Origin: an uncultured Bifidobacterium sp.
GTDB taxonomy: Bacteria > Actinomycetota > Actinomycetes > Actinomycetales > Bifidobacteriaceae
NCBI GenBank assembly: GCA_937876495.1
Contig: CALEGL010000244.1
Coordinates: 1 to 5,326, forward strand
DNA length: 5,326 nt
Direction: 5' to 3'
The stretch's first letter is position 1. Every line of letters starts with the position of its first letter. The position numbers were made by a program, and so were the translations under genes. Positions 1 to 5,326 of this stretch are shown piece after piece. Below the pieces are notes generated by a model. The model was not told the origin of the DNA. It saw nothing but the letters and a program-made list of their open reading frames with translations, and did not search any database.

Positions 1-59
1 GAGAGGAGGACGTAGGAAGGACGGCGTGCAGGTCCGGGAAGTAGACAGGAGGCATGCCA

Positions 60-353
60 GTGCGCGGCGGCCGGTGGAGCGGCCCCACCCAGCCCGGTGG
101 TGGCAGCCGCCTGACCCGTGTGGGGGGCAAACGGCGAGGGGCTCACCACTCGGGCCGGCATCCTGCGTCCGCTGGGTGCATATGGCGGCGGACGACCCAG
201 CCGATACGGATGATGCGCTCCGTCAATCACCATCCTTCACCCAGCGGCCTTACCGCATCCGAACAGAACGGCCCCCTAGCCTGCAGGGAAGTCACCGACG
301 CGTGGAATGACGCGTCGCGCGCGTTCCGCAAGTGGAAGGACGACGACCTATGA
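60..353 (+). CDS. Possible small hypothetical protein, first of a coupled pair
   Basis: I do not recognise this 97-residue frame. The GTG at 60 is chosen because a perfect Shine-Dalgarno AGGAGG (47-52) sits 7 bases before it; an in-frame ATG at 54 is only 1 base from that motif. Other starts are the tandem ATGs at 210 and 213. The first half is rich in Arg, Gly and Pro and does not look like a folded domain. The last 35 or so residues (ending in AWNDASRAFRKWKDDDL) look more protein-like, with an amphipathic helix ending in an acidic tail. Its TGA overlaps the ATG of the next frame as ATGA, and its last codons contain that frame's ribosome binding site, the usual layout for translational coupling. 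A competing frame (26-310, open to the left edge) covers the same bases with similar third-position G+C, so the call is weak. Only the part after 210 may be real. Confidence 0.25.
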   Translation: MRGGRWSGPTQPGGGSRLTRVGGKRRGAHHSGRHPASAGCIWRRTTQPIRMMRSVNHHPSPSGLTASEQNGPLACREVTDAWNDASRAFRKWKDDDL

Positions 354-679
354 CGCATGGCTACGGCATGGATGACGGCGGCGCGAATGACGCCATCGCA
401 ATCAGCCGGGAACGCGCCGGCGAGGCGGGGGCCGATACCCATGCCGGCGCGGGAAGGAGACGGTGGGCAGGCCGTCGGGAACCCCGTGGCAACGGGAACG
501 GCATCGACATCGACGGAATCCACCGGGAACAGGAATGGAATCTTGCCCTTATCCGGAGGCTGCTCGACCGGGAGGACAGGGACGGAACGCTCAACCCCTG
601 CGACGAGGCGCTGCTGTCGCGTCTGGAGACCGCGACGGTCGACAACGGACGTCTCCTGCTCCGCGAATCCGGTCGCTGA
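350..679 (+). CDS. Small hypothetical protein, second of a coupled pair
   Basis: This 109-residue frame belongs to no family I know. The ATG at 350 is preferred over an in-frame GTG at 332 because GGAAGGA (334-340) lies 9 bases before it, and because the ATG overlaps the upstream stop as ATGA. Residues 1-52 are rich in Gly, Ala and Arg and probably disordered. Residues 53-107 look like a small helical domain: an acidic start (GIDIDGIHREQEW), an amphipathic helix (NLALIRRLLDRED), a turn with NPC, and a second helix (DEALLSRLETATVDNGRLLL). By hand count roughly three quarters of codons end in G or C, consistent with coding in this genome. I see no transmembrane segment, signal peptide or catalytic motif. 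The domain's size and charge would suit a small DNA- or protein-binding partner, but that is only an inference. Confidence 0.42.
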   Translation: MTHGYGMDDGGANDAIAISRERAGEAGADTHAGAGRRRWAGRREPRGNGNGIDIDGIHREQEWNLALIRRLLDREDRDGTLNPCDEALLSRLETATVDNGRLLLRESGR

Positions 680-710
680 AACGCCCCGACGGGCATGGAC
701 GCATCCGGCC

Positions 711-756
711 GATGGATGGCCCCGCCACCGGAATCGCGGAGACGGGGCCGTCCATC
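711..756 (+). terminator. Stem-loop after the small frames, possible terminator
   Basis: GATGGATGGCCCCG (711-724) pairs with CGGGGCCGTCCATC (743-756) over 14 base pairs with one G-U wobble and an 18-base loop. It begins 31 bases after the stop of the 350-679 frame, where a terminator would be expected. There is no T-run after it (a C-run follows at 756-762), so intrinsic termination is doubtful. It could instead be an RNA-stability stem or a chance pairing in GC-rich DNA. Confidence 0.3.
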
Positions 757-931
757 CCCCCCGGAGGCGCATGGCCATGTCCGCGGGCGAGGGTCCCGAA
801 GCAGACGGCCCACACCGAATGACTCGGACGGCGCCTGCACGCCCATGAGCGTCGGCGCACCCGCGCACCCACCGGCCTCCCATACGCTCCGGGATGGGAC
901 GTTCGATGGGCCATCGGCGAATTTGCGAGGA

Positions 932-966
932 CTTGCGCGGACGCTCCGAGAAAAGCGTGTCGCAAG
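932..966. promoter_or_regulatory. Imperfect inverted repeat upstream of the ATP-binding protein gene, possible operator
   Basis: The outer arms are CTTGCG (932-937) and CGCAAG (961-966); the inner arms are ACGCT (941-945) and AGCGT (954-958). They are separated by an asymmetric CGG/GT bulge and an 8-base centre, CCGAGAAA. The element covers where the -35 region of the promoter at 974 would lie. The gene downstream encodes a winged helix, so an autoregulatory operator is plausible. That role is inferred from position only. Transcribed from further upstream, it would also fold as a hairpin. Confidence 0.35.
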
Positions 967-973
967 CGGGCGC

Positions 974-986
974 TAGCATCACGGTA
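974..986 (+). promoter_or_regulatory. Candidate leaderless promoter (-10 TAGCAT)
   Basis: TAGCAT at 974-979 fits the actinobacterial -10 pattern TANNNT. The A of the ATG at 986 falls 7 bases after its last T, where transcription would normally begin. There is no Shine-Dalgarno motif before 986, so the message is probably leaderless, a common arrangement in actinobacteria. No good -35 hexamer is visible at the right spacing (AAAAGC lies at 951-956), which is tolerated in this phylum. Confidence 0.45.
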
Positions 987-2140
987 TGCCGACAGGGAGA
1001 GATTCGGGGGAATCCGTCGACGATCCGCGCAATCCGAACATGGATCCGTCCATCGGATCCGCCATGCCGGAATCCGGCCCATTCGACCACCAGGCCTGCT
1101 CCTATGCGCATCTCACCTTCGGATATCTGCGACGGCGCCTCGCCTCGACCGGAACGCGATGGACCGCCTCGACGCGGCAATCCCTGCATCTGAAGACCTC
1201 CGAGGGGCGATTCACCACCACCGCCCTGCTGCTGTCCGACCAATGCCCCTACGAGACGCGTCTGCTGCGCTTCGAAGGCGACTCCAAATCCTCCCCCCTG
1301 ACGCTCTCCGTTCTGCGCGGATCCGTCATCCGCCAGCTCGACGACTGCCTGTCCGACCTGGGCAGGGACAACCCCGAGAACGGATGGCCGCCTCAGGCCC
1401 TGAAGGAGACCGTCGTCAACGCCCTGCTCCACCGGGACTACTCCTTCTCCGGTCCCACCCTCGTCAACCGCTTCGCCACCCGCATCGAGGCGGTCTCCCT
1501 CGGAGGCCTCGTTACCGGCCTGGAGACCAACGACCTGCTCAACGGCGTCTGCCAGCCGCGCAACCCCTGGCTGGCCGACGCCTTCGCGCTGCTGGGGGCG
1601 AGCGACAACGCCGGACTCGGCGTCCAACGCATCATGGAGGCGTACGAATCCAGCGGAACCAGCCCGCAGCTGCGTGTCGCACCGGCTTCCGTGGCGATGG
1701 TGCTTCCCCTGCCCATCCGGCCCGGGACCGGATTCCCGGGAACCGCGCCGGGCACGTCCTCCACCGATGCGGACGGAGGACGGACGGCCATGCGCTACGC
1801 CTTCCCCATCGGCAACGTCATCGGGTCGGATCCCGCCTCCGCGCTGGCGGGGATGCGCGTCATCGGATGCGCCCCGCTGCTCACGGTGATGCTGTCCCCC
1901 GCCACGCTCAACGCCCTGCGCAGGCCCATGGGCATGCCTGAAGCCACCGAGGTGCACACCCTCGAGGAGGTCACTCTGCACCTGTTCGCCCGCGAAGGCG
2001 TCAGACTCACGCGTGCCGAGGTGCAGCGGCGTCTGGGGCTCAGCCGCAACCAGGCCGCCCATCTTCTGCGCACGCTCACCCGGCAGGGCCGGCTGTCCAT
2101 GCATGGCCGGTCGCGCGCCACGCGATACTCCCTGCCCTGA
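986..2140 (+). CDS. COG2865-like ATP-binding protein with C-terminal winged helix, lacking the AlbA_2 domain
   Basis: This 384-residue protein resembles the part of Schlafen/AlbA_2-type 'ATP-binding' regulators that follows their N-terminal AlbA_2 domain. Residues 1-32 are unstructured. Residues 33-125 match the family's linker region (FDHQA...YLRRRL, then GRFTTTALLLSDQ and LLRFEGDSKSSPL). Residues 138-242 are HATPase_c_4-like: KETVVNALLHRDYS carries the expected Glu141, Asn145, His149 and Asp151, followed by RIEAVSLGGL, PRNPWLADAFALLG and AGLGVQRIMEAY. Residues 243-325 are a variable linker. Residues 326-383 look like a winged helix (LTRAEVQRRLGLSRNQAAHLLRTLTRQGRL). Several usual residues differ: the acidic pair before RIE is Ala-Thr, the usual NPGG is SLGG, and GTG is GLG, so ATP binding may be weak or lost. 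Known relatives are mostly putative transcription regulators with no defined target. The start at 986 fits the leaderless promoter; ATGs at 1040 and 1064 are alternatives without better ribosome sites. The gene converges on dnaG. Confidence 0.8.
   Translation: MPTGRDSGESVDDPRNPNMDPSIGSAMPESGPFDHQACSYAHLTFGYLRRRLASTGTRWTASTRQSLHLKTSEGRFTTTALLLSDQCPYETRLLRFEGDSKSSPLTLSVLRGSVIRQLDDCLSDLGRDNPENGWPPQALKETVVNALLHRDYSFSGPTLVNRFATRIEAVSLGGLVTGLETNDLLNGVCQPRNPWLADAFALLGASDNAGLGVQRIMEAYESSGTSPQLRVAPASVAMVLPLPIRPGTGFPGTAPGTSSTDADGGRTAMRYAFPIGNVIGSDPASALAGMRVIGCAPLLTVMLSPATLNALRRPMGMPEATEVHTLEEVTLHLFAREGVRLTRAEVQRRLGLSRNQAAHLLRTLTRQGRLSMHGRSRATRYSLP
1042..1060. repeat. Perfect 7-base inverted repeat inside the 5' coding region
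   Basis: GGATCCG (1042-1048) and CGGATCC (1054-1060) flank a 5-base spacer, TCCAT. The surrounding 65 bases also contain ATCCG six times (starting at 1012, 1023, 1032, 1044, 1057 and 1072) at irregular spacing. The element lies in the non-conserved N-terminal segment of the ATP-binding protein. It could form a small mRNA hairpin or serve as a binding site, or it may only reflect biased codon use. Confidence 0.4.
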
Positions 2141-2166
2141 CCCGTCTGATGCGCGACCCGCCCTAG

Positions 2167-2200
2167 CCCGGATTGGACCGTGGGGTCCCCCCGATCCGGG
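2167..2200. terminator. Inverted repeat between convergent genes, possible bidirectional terminator
   Basis: The 64-base spacer between the two convergent stops holds CCCGGAT (2167-2173) pairing with ATCCGGG (2194-2200), and an inner GGACC (2175-2179) with GGTCC (2184-2188) around a GTGG loop. The inner helix is offset by one base on the left and five on the right. The position suits a terminator shared by both genes. Neither side has a T-run, so it may instead act as a stabilising 3' stem or work with Rho. Confidence 0.4.
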
Positions 2201-2204
2201 GACG

Positions 2205-4352
2205 TCATCCCACGGAGTTGCCGAAGACCTGGTCGTTCAGATCGCGCCGCGCCTTCTCCAGCCTCGTGATGTCGCCGAGCAGTTCGATGGACTGCGGGTT
2301 CTCCCCGCCCAGCTGGGTCATGCGACGCTTCGCGGCTCCGATGCGCCGCATGTATCCCAGATCGACGAGCCGCACCAGCAGCTCCGAGGCGTACTGACGC
2401 TCCGCCGGGCTGGGGGAGTCCCCTCCCTCCCCCACGGCGTTCTGAGGACCGGAGTCCTGAGGACCGGCGTTCCGGGAGCCGGCGTTCCGGGGGTCCGTAG
2501 CGGTCTCCCAGCCCGGGCGCGGACCCACGGGACCCCGTCCATCCTGCGGAACGGCGGGAAGAGGCAGAGGCATGACGGCCAGCTCGTCGATGACGGGTCC
2601 GAGCACCGGCCCGGCGGCCTTGGTGAGCTCATGCATCCACAGACCCTGCGGGGTCCCCGCCGCCGGCAGTCCTCCCGCGGCCGCCACCGCCTGGAACATC
2701 GACCGGAAGACCGGCGTAATGAAGTTCGTCAGCGTGAGCTGGGCGAACCAGGAGGAATCGATGGCGTCGGGCCTCTGGATGAGCATGGCCATGAACTGCT
2801 GCTCGCAGATGAACACGGCATCGGGAATGCGGTGATAGGACTGTCGGACGGCGTCGCTGCGCTGGATCTCCTGTCTGCGTGCCCGCTGCTGCGCCTCGGT
2901 GTCCGGCGCGTGCCGGTCGGTCGGCATGCGACGGCCGCGTCCCGCATAGGCGTCGTCGGTGGACACGTTCAGACGACGCCGGACGCGAATCACCTCGCCC
3001 CGCATCAGGTCGAGGTCCACGCCGATGCGTCGTGTGGCCTTGCGCGTGTACATGTCGAGCAGCGACATGTCCCGTATCTGCGCCACCAGCGGGGCCACGG
3101 CCTTCACGGCTCCCATGCGGCCCGTCGTGAAGGCGAGGTCGAAGCGGTCGATGACCGTGTCGATGACGAAGTCGTACAGGGGCCGCGCCTCGGCCACCAG
3201 CGCGCGCACGGCCTCGTCGCCGTGCCGGATGCGCAGGTCGCAGGGGTCGAGGTTGTCCTGCGCCACGGCCACGAAGGTCTGCGACAGGAAGGCCGAATCC
3301 AGGGAGAAGGCGTGGATGGCGGCCTTCTGCCCCGCCGCGTCGCCGTCGAAGGTGAACACCACGCGCGAGCTCAGGCTCTGCCCGGCCACCTTGAGCGGCC
3401 CGACCAGCTGCACGGCGCCGAGGGCGTCGTCGGAGACGAGACGGCGGATCATCTTGGCATGCTCGGCGCCGAAGGCCGTTCCGCAGGTGGCGACGGCCGT
3501 GTCGACGCCGGCGAGATGGCACGCCATGACGTCGGTGTACCCCTCGACGATCACCGCCTGGCGGCGGCGCACGATGGCGGGCTTGGCGATGTCCAGTCCA
3601 TACAGCACCTGCGTCTTGCGGTACAGCGCCGTGTCGGGCGTGTTGATGTACTTGGCCTCGATGGTGTCGTCCTCGAAGATCCGGCGCGCGCCGAAGCCCA
3701 GGGTGCGGCCGGTGGAGTCGCGGATGGGCCAGGTCACGCGCCCACGGAAGTAGTCGTAGACGCCCCGCTGCCCCTGACGGGCCAGCCCCGCATCGATCAT
3801 CTCCCTCTGAGTGAAGCCCCTGTCTGCCAGACGACGCACAAGATTGTCCCAGCCCTTGGGGGCGTATCCGCATCCGAATCGCTCCCAGTCGGCCCGCGCG
3901 AAGTTGCGGCCCTCCAGCATGGCCCGGGCCTCATCCGCGCCCTCGCCCTGGCCGGCGAGGGACTCGACGAAGAAGCGCTCGGCCTCCTCGTTGGCCTCGA
4001 GCAGCCGCGAGCGCTTCGACCCGCCGCGCGAGTCCTCGGGCGATCCGTTCGCGTAATGCAGCTCGATGTGGTACCGGTCCGCCAGCAGCTCGACGGCCTC
4101 CCGGAAGTCGACGTTCTCGCGCTGCTGCACGTAGGCGAAGACGTCGCCGCCGAGGCCGCAGCCGAAGCAGTGCCAGACGCCGAGCGCGGGACGGATGTTG
4201 AAGCTGGGCGTCTTCTCGTCATGGAAGGGGCACAGTCCGACGAAGGTCCCCGTTCCGGAGGGCTTGAGCGTCACCGTCGACGAGACGATGTCATACAGAT
4301 CCGCCGCGGCGCGCACCTTCTCCACGTCCTGCTTGTCGATCATCCCGGCCAT
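2205..4352 (-). CDS. dnaG: DNA primase DnaG
   Basis: DnaG is the replicative primase. It works with the DnaB helicase at the fork and makes the RNA primers for the leading strand and Okazaki fragments. The 715-residue frame is complete. Residues 38-70 hold the CHC2 zinc finger with Cys41, His44, Cys62 and Cys65. Residues 205-246 carry conserved primase core motifs (RVTWPIRDSTGRTLGFGARRI, then YINTPDTALYRK). The TOPRIM fold follows: the catalytic Glu270 in EGYTD, DGD at 336-338 in FTFDGDAAGQKA, and an actinobacterial DPCDLR at 369-374. Between the first two TOPRIM motifs lies extra sequence relative to E. coli (about residues 307-331). Residues 510-590 and 650-712 form the helical C-terminal helicase-interaction region, split by a Gly/Pro/Asn-rich linker (594-650) that contains a tandem repeat. 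The start at 4352 is preferred over Met4 because GGTGGTGAG (complement of 4355-4363) precedes it and the extra MAG fits family starts as I recall them. The gene lies 126 bases after dgt and is probably co-transcribed with it. Confidence 0.97.
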   Translation of the reverse strand: MAGMIDKQDVEKVRAAADLYDIVSSTVTLKPSGTGTFVGLCPFHDEKTPSFNIRPALGVWHCFGCGLGGDVFAYVQQRENVDFREAVELLADRYHIELHYANGSPEDSRGGSKRSRLLEANEEAERFFVESLAGQGEGADEARAMLEGRNFARADWERFGCGYAPKGWDNLVRRLADRGFTQREMIDAGLARQGQRGVYDYFRGRVTWPIRDSTGRTLGFGARRIFEDDTIEAKYINTPDTALYRKTQVLYGLDIAKPAIVRRRQAVIVEGYTDVMACHLAGVDTAVATCGTAFGAEHAKMIRRLVSDDALGAVQLVGPLKVAGQSLSSRVVFTFDGDAAGQKAAIHAFSLDSAFLSQTFVAVAQDNLDPCDLRIRHGDEAVRALVAEARPLYDFVIDTVIDRFDLAFTTGRMGAVKAVAPLVAQIRDMSLLDMYTRKATRRIGVDLDLMRGEVIRVRRRLNVSTDDAYAGRGRRMPTDRHAPDTEAQQRARRQEIQRSDAVRQSYHRIPDAVFICEQQFMAMLIQRPDAIDSSWFAQLTLTNFITPVFRSMFQAVAAAGGLPAAGTPQGLWMHELTKAAGPVLGPVIDELAVMPLPLPAVPQDGRGPVGPRPGWETATDPRNAGSRNAGPQDSGPQNAVGEGGDSPSPAERQYASELLVRLVDLGYMRRIGAAKRRMTQLGGENPQSIELLGDITRLEKARRDLNDQVFGNSVG
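2439..2498 (-). repeat. Four tandem 15-base units in the dnaG linker
   Basis: On the plus strand the units are GTTCTGAGGACCGGA, GTCCTGAGGACCGGC, GTTCCGGGAGCCGGC and GTTCCGGGGGTCCGT, directly adjacent. On the coding strand each gives five residues, in order TDPRN, AGSRN, AGPQD and SGPQN (residues 619-638). The length is a multiple of three, so copy-number change would keep the frame. It lies in a flexible linker of the C-terminal region, where such expansions should be tolerated. Confidence 0.85.
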
Positions 4353-4478
4353 GTCTCACCACCCTAGCGTCGGGGCGCCACCGCCACGGGAGGCGACGCG
4401 GACGGCTGACGGATAGACGCCTGGAATCCCGGGAACGGCGGGTCCCGCCCGGAACGCTGCGACCCTGGAATCCGTCAC
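4353..4478 (-). promoter_or_regulatory. dgt-dnaG intergenic spacer
   Basis: This spacer separates two genes on the minus strand. It contains the 10-base direct repeat CCTGGAATCC (4420-4429 and 4464-4473, 44 bases apart), the palindrome TCCCGGGA (4427-4434) and the near-perfect GGCGGG-T-CCCGCC (4437-4449). A TAGGGT box (complement of 4361-4366) ends only 8 bases before the dnaG ATG and could support a nearly leaderless transcript, but it overlaps the likely ribosome binding site and has no -35 partner. I see no clear terminator. Confidence 0.35.
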
Positions 4479-5326
4479 TCAGCACAGGATGGCGTGCAGC
4501 GACATGGCGGAGCCGTCCGTGAGGCTGGCCACCTGGTCGACGGCGACGCGCAGACGCTCATCGTCGTTCGTCGCTTCGTTCCAGTCATCGAGGAACACCG
4601 GCTCGAGCGCGTCGCTGGGACGCGGCGAATCGCGCATGAGCACGTCGACGAGGTCCTCGACGCAGCGCAGCTCCTCCTCGTGAAGGGGCTGCCGCTCCCT
4701 GGGGGCCATGACGAAGTGCACGGCGATGCCCTTGAGGGCGACGATCTCGTAGGACGTGTCCTCGGGGATGACCACGCTGGCGGCGTAGCGCGTCAGAGGA
4801 CCCCGTCCGTAGCGCTCCCTGGTGGCGCGCTCCACGGACACGGCGAAGCGGCCGATCAACGAGCTGGTGATGTTCTTGAGCTGGGCGAGCGCCCGCCGGG
4901 AACCGTCGAAATGCTCGGGGAACATCCCCTCGCGCATAAGGTTCTCGAGCGCGTCGAGAAGGCGGTCCGGATTCCAACGGCTCCCGTACCAGCGCACCGC
5001 GTCCCCGACGATGGCGTCCAGCACGTGGGGGTCACGCATGGCCAGTGGTCGGAAGGCGCCGGTGGCGATGGCGTCCTCCACGTCGTGGACGCTGTAGGCG
5101 ATGTCGTCGGACAGGTCCATCACCTGGCACTCCATGGGCGTCCTCGTCCCGGGAACCCCCTGACGAAGCCACCGGAACACGTCCTCGTCGTCGGGATACA
5201 CGCAGAACTTGGCGCTGCGCTCGCCCTTGGGATGCCGGGACGCCTCGGCGAGGGTCCACGGGTACTTGACGGCGGCGTCCAGGGAGGCGCGGGTGAGGTT
5301 CACGCCCGCTGACCGTCCGCCGGGGA
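4479..5326 (-). CDS. dgt: dGTPase-like HD-domain hydrolase, 5' end beyond the window
   Basis: This is the C-terminal part of a deoxyguanosinetriphosphate triphosphohydrolase-like protein. The family cleaves dGTP to deoxyguanosine and tripolyphosphate and helps balance dNTP pools. About 281 residues are visible. The frame stays open to the right edge, reading PGGRSAG before the GTG at 5301-5303, so that GTG is an internal Val and not the start. Diagnostic segments are NLTRASLDAAVKYPW near the visible start, and MDLSDDIAYSVHDVEDA (about 5070-5120), which carries the Asp pair of the HD metal site. They also include the basic RYGRGPLTRYAA segment and the C-terminal VDQVASLTDGSAMSLH. The first HD motif (His and His-Asp) would lie upstream, outside the window. 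Family members are usually around 400-430 residues, so roughly a third is missing here, by truncation of the window and not by damage. The gene is followed by dnaG in the same direction, a neighbourhood I recall from several actinobacteria. Confidence 0.93.
   Translation of the reverse strand, partial: PGGRSAGVNLTRASLDAAVKYPWTLAEASRHPKGERSAKFCVYPDDEDVFRWLRQGVPGTRTPMECQVMDLSDDIAYSVHDVEDAIATGAFRPLAMRDPHVLDAIVGDAVRWYGSRWNPDRLLDALENLMREGMFPEHFDGSRRALAQLKNITSSLIGRFAVSVERATRERYGRGPLTRYAASVVIPEDTSYEIVALKGIAVHFVMAPRERQPLHEEELRCVEDLVDVLMRDSPRPSDALEPVFLDDWNEATNDDERLRVAVDQVASLTDGSAMSLHAILC

Larger units (their letters stand above)
680..985. other. Gene-poor gap with structured elements
   Basis: About 305 bases lie between the small frame ending at 679 and the start at 986. 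The frames here are Arg/Pro/Ser-rich, typical of non-coding GC-rich DNA, and none has a good ribosome binding site. I looked for the missing AlbA_2 domain of the downstream protein in the same frame and found nothing resembling it; a TAG at 974-976 also closes that frame. The gap holds the 711-756 stem-loop, the 10-base palindrome CATGGCCATG (770-779), the imperfect inverted repeat 932-966 and a -10-like box at 974. No tRNA or other known RNA was evident. Confidence 0.6.

Noticed and set aside
28..52. Resemblance of CAGGTCCGGGAAGTAG to the conserved loop of SRP (4.5S) RNA
   Set aside because: The closing helix needs GGA after the tetraloop to pair with UCC, and this sequence does not provide it. 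The flanking bases do not form the expected long stem.
1..161. A minus-strand frame from an ATG at 159-161 running off the left edge
   Set aside because: The Ala/Pro-rich product has no motif, the ribosome site is poor and codon quality falls toward the edge, so a divergent gene start cannot be supported.
1..310. A plus-strand frame open from the left edge to 310, with a GTG at 26 behind AGGAAGG
   Set aside because: It could be the tail of an upstream gene, but the protein is Pro/Arg-rich with no recognisable motif, and it conflicts with the frame that has AGGAGG and the ATGA overlap. The evidence is too even to annotate it.
227..2104. A 625-codon minus-strand open frame opposite the ATP-binding protein
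   Set aside because: It runs antisense to a recognisable protein, is rich in Gly, Arg, Ala and Val without domain motifs, and ends in non-coding DNA. Long antisense frames are expected in GC-rich coding DNA.
2013..4367. A 784-codon plus-strand open frame opposite dnaG
   Set aside because: It is the mirror of the dnaG codons, with repetitive His/Arg/Gly/Val composition and no domain. DnaG on the other strand has clear catalytic motifs.
5301..5303. GTG as the start codon of the dGTPase-like gene
   Set aside because: The frame continues open upstream to the window edge, and the protein from this point would lack the first HD motif that all family members need. The GTG is an internal Val codon.
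1..5326. CRISPR array, insertion sequence, integrase or tRNA attachment site
   Set aside because: No regularly spaced repeats, transposase or integrase motifs, terminal inverted repeats, or tRNA-like cloverleaf sequences were found on either strand.

Overview
The window looks like a stretch of chromosome from a high-GC actinobacterium, most likely the family Bifidobacteriaceae. I base this on the overall G+C richness, the strong preference for G or C at third codon positions, and a DnaG primase with actinobacterial features (CHC2 zinc finger, a longer TOPRIM core than in E. coli DnaG, and a DPCDLR motif). The family assignment rests on recall of those proteins, not on a search.

Layout. From 1 to about 985 there is no gene I recognise. 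Two small open frames (60-353 and 350-679) overlap by ATGA and could be a translationally coupled pair of hypothetical proteins. They are followed by a roughly 305-base gap with two stem-loop candidates and a plausible leaderless promoter. From 986 to 2140 (+) lies a 384-residue protein of the Schlafen/AlbA_2-type 'ATP-binding protein' group (COG2865-like). It keeps the central region, the HATPase_c_4-like region and a C-terminal winged helix, but lacks the N-terminal AlbA_2 domain and several usual ATP-site residues. Convergent with it, on the minus strand, is complete dnaG (2205-4352). Upstream of dnaG in the same direction is the 3' two thirds of a dGTPase-like HD hydrolase (dgt, 4479 to beyond the right edge).

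How the genes work together. Dgt and DnaG are housekeeping proteins, for dNTP pool control and for replication primer synthesis. Their order dgt then dnaG, 126 bases apart, suggests co-transcription. The plus-strand regulator-like gene converges on dnaG across a 64-base spacer containing a GC-rich inverted repeat and has no evident functional tie to it.

The window is mostly ordinary core genome. I do not see a convincing new defence or mobile system. The points worth a second look are the trimmed, degenerate ATP-binding protein with its upstream inverted repeat, the 15-base tandem repeat inside dnaG, and the coupled small frames at the left end.
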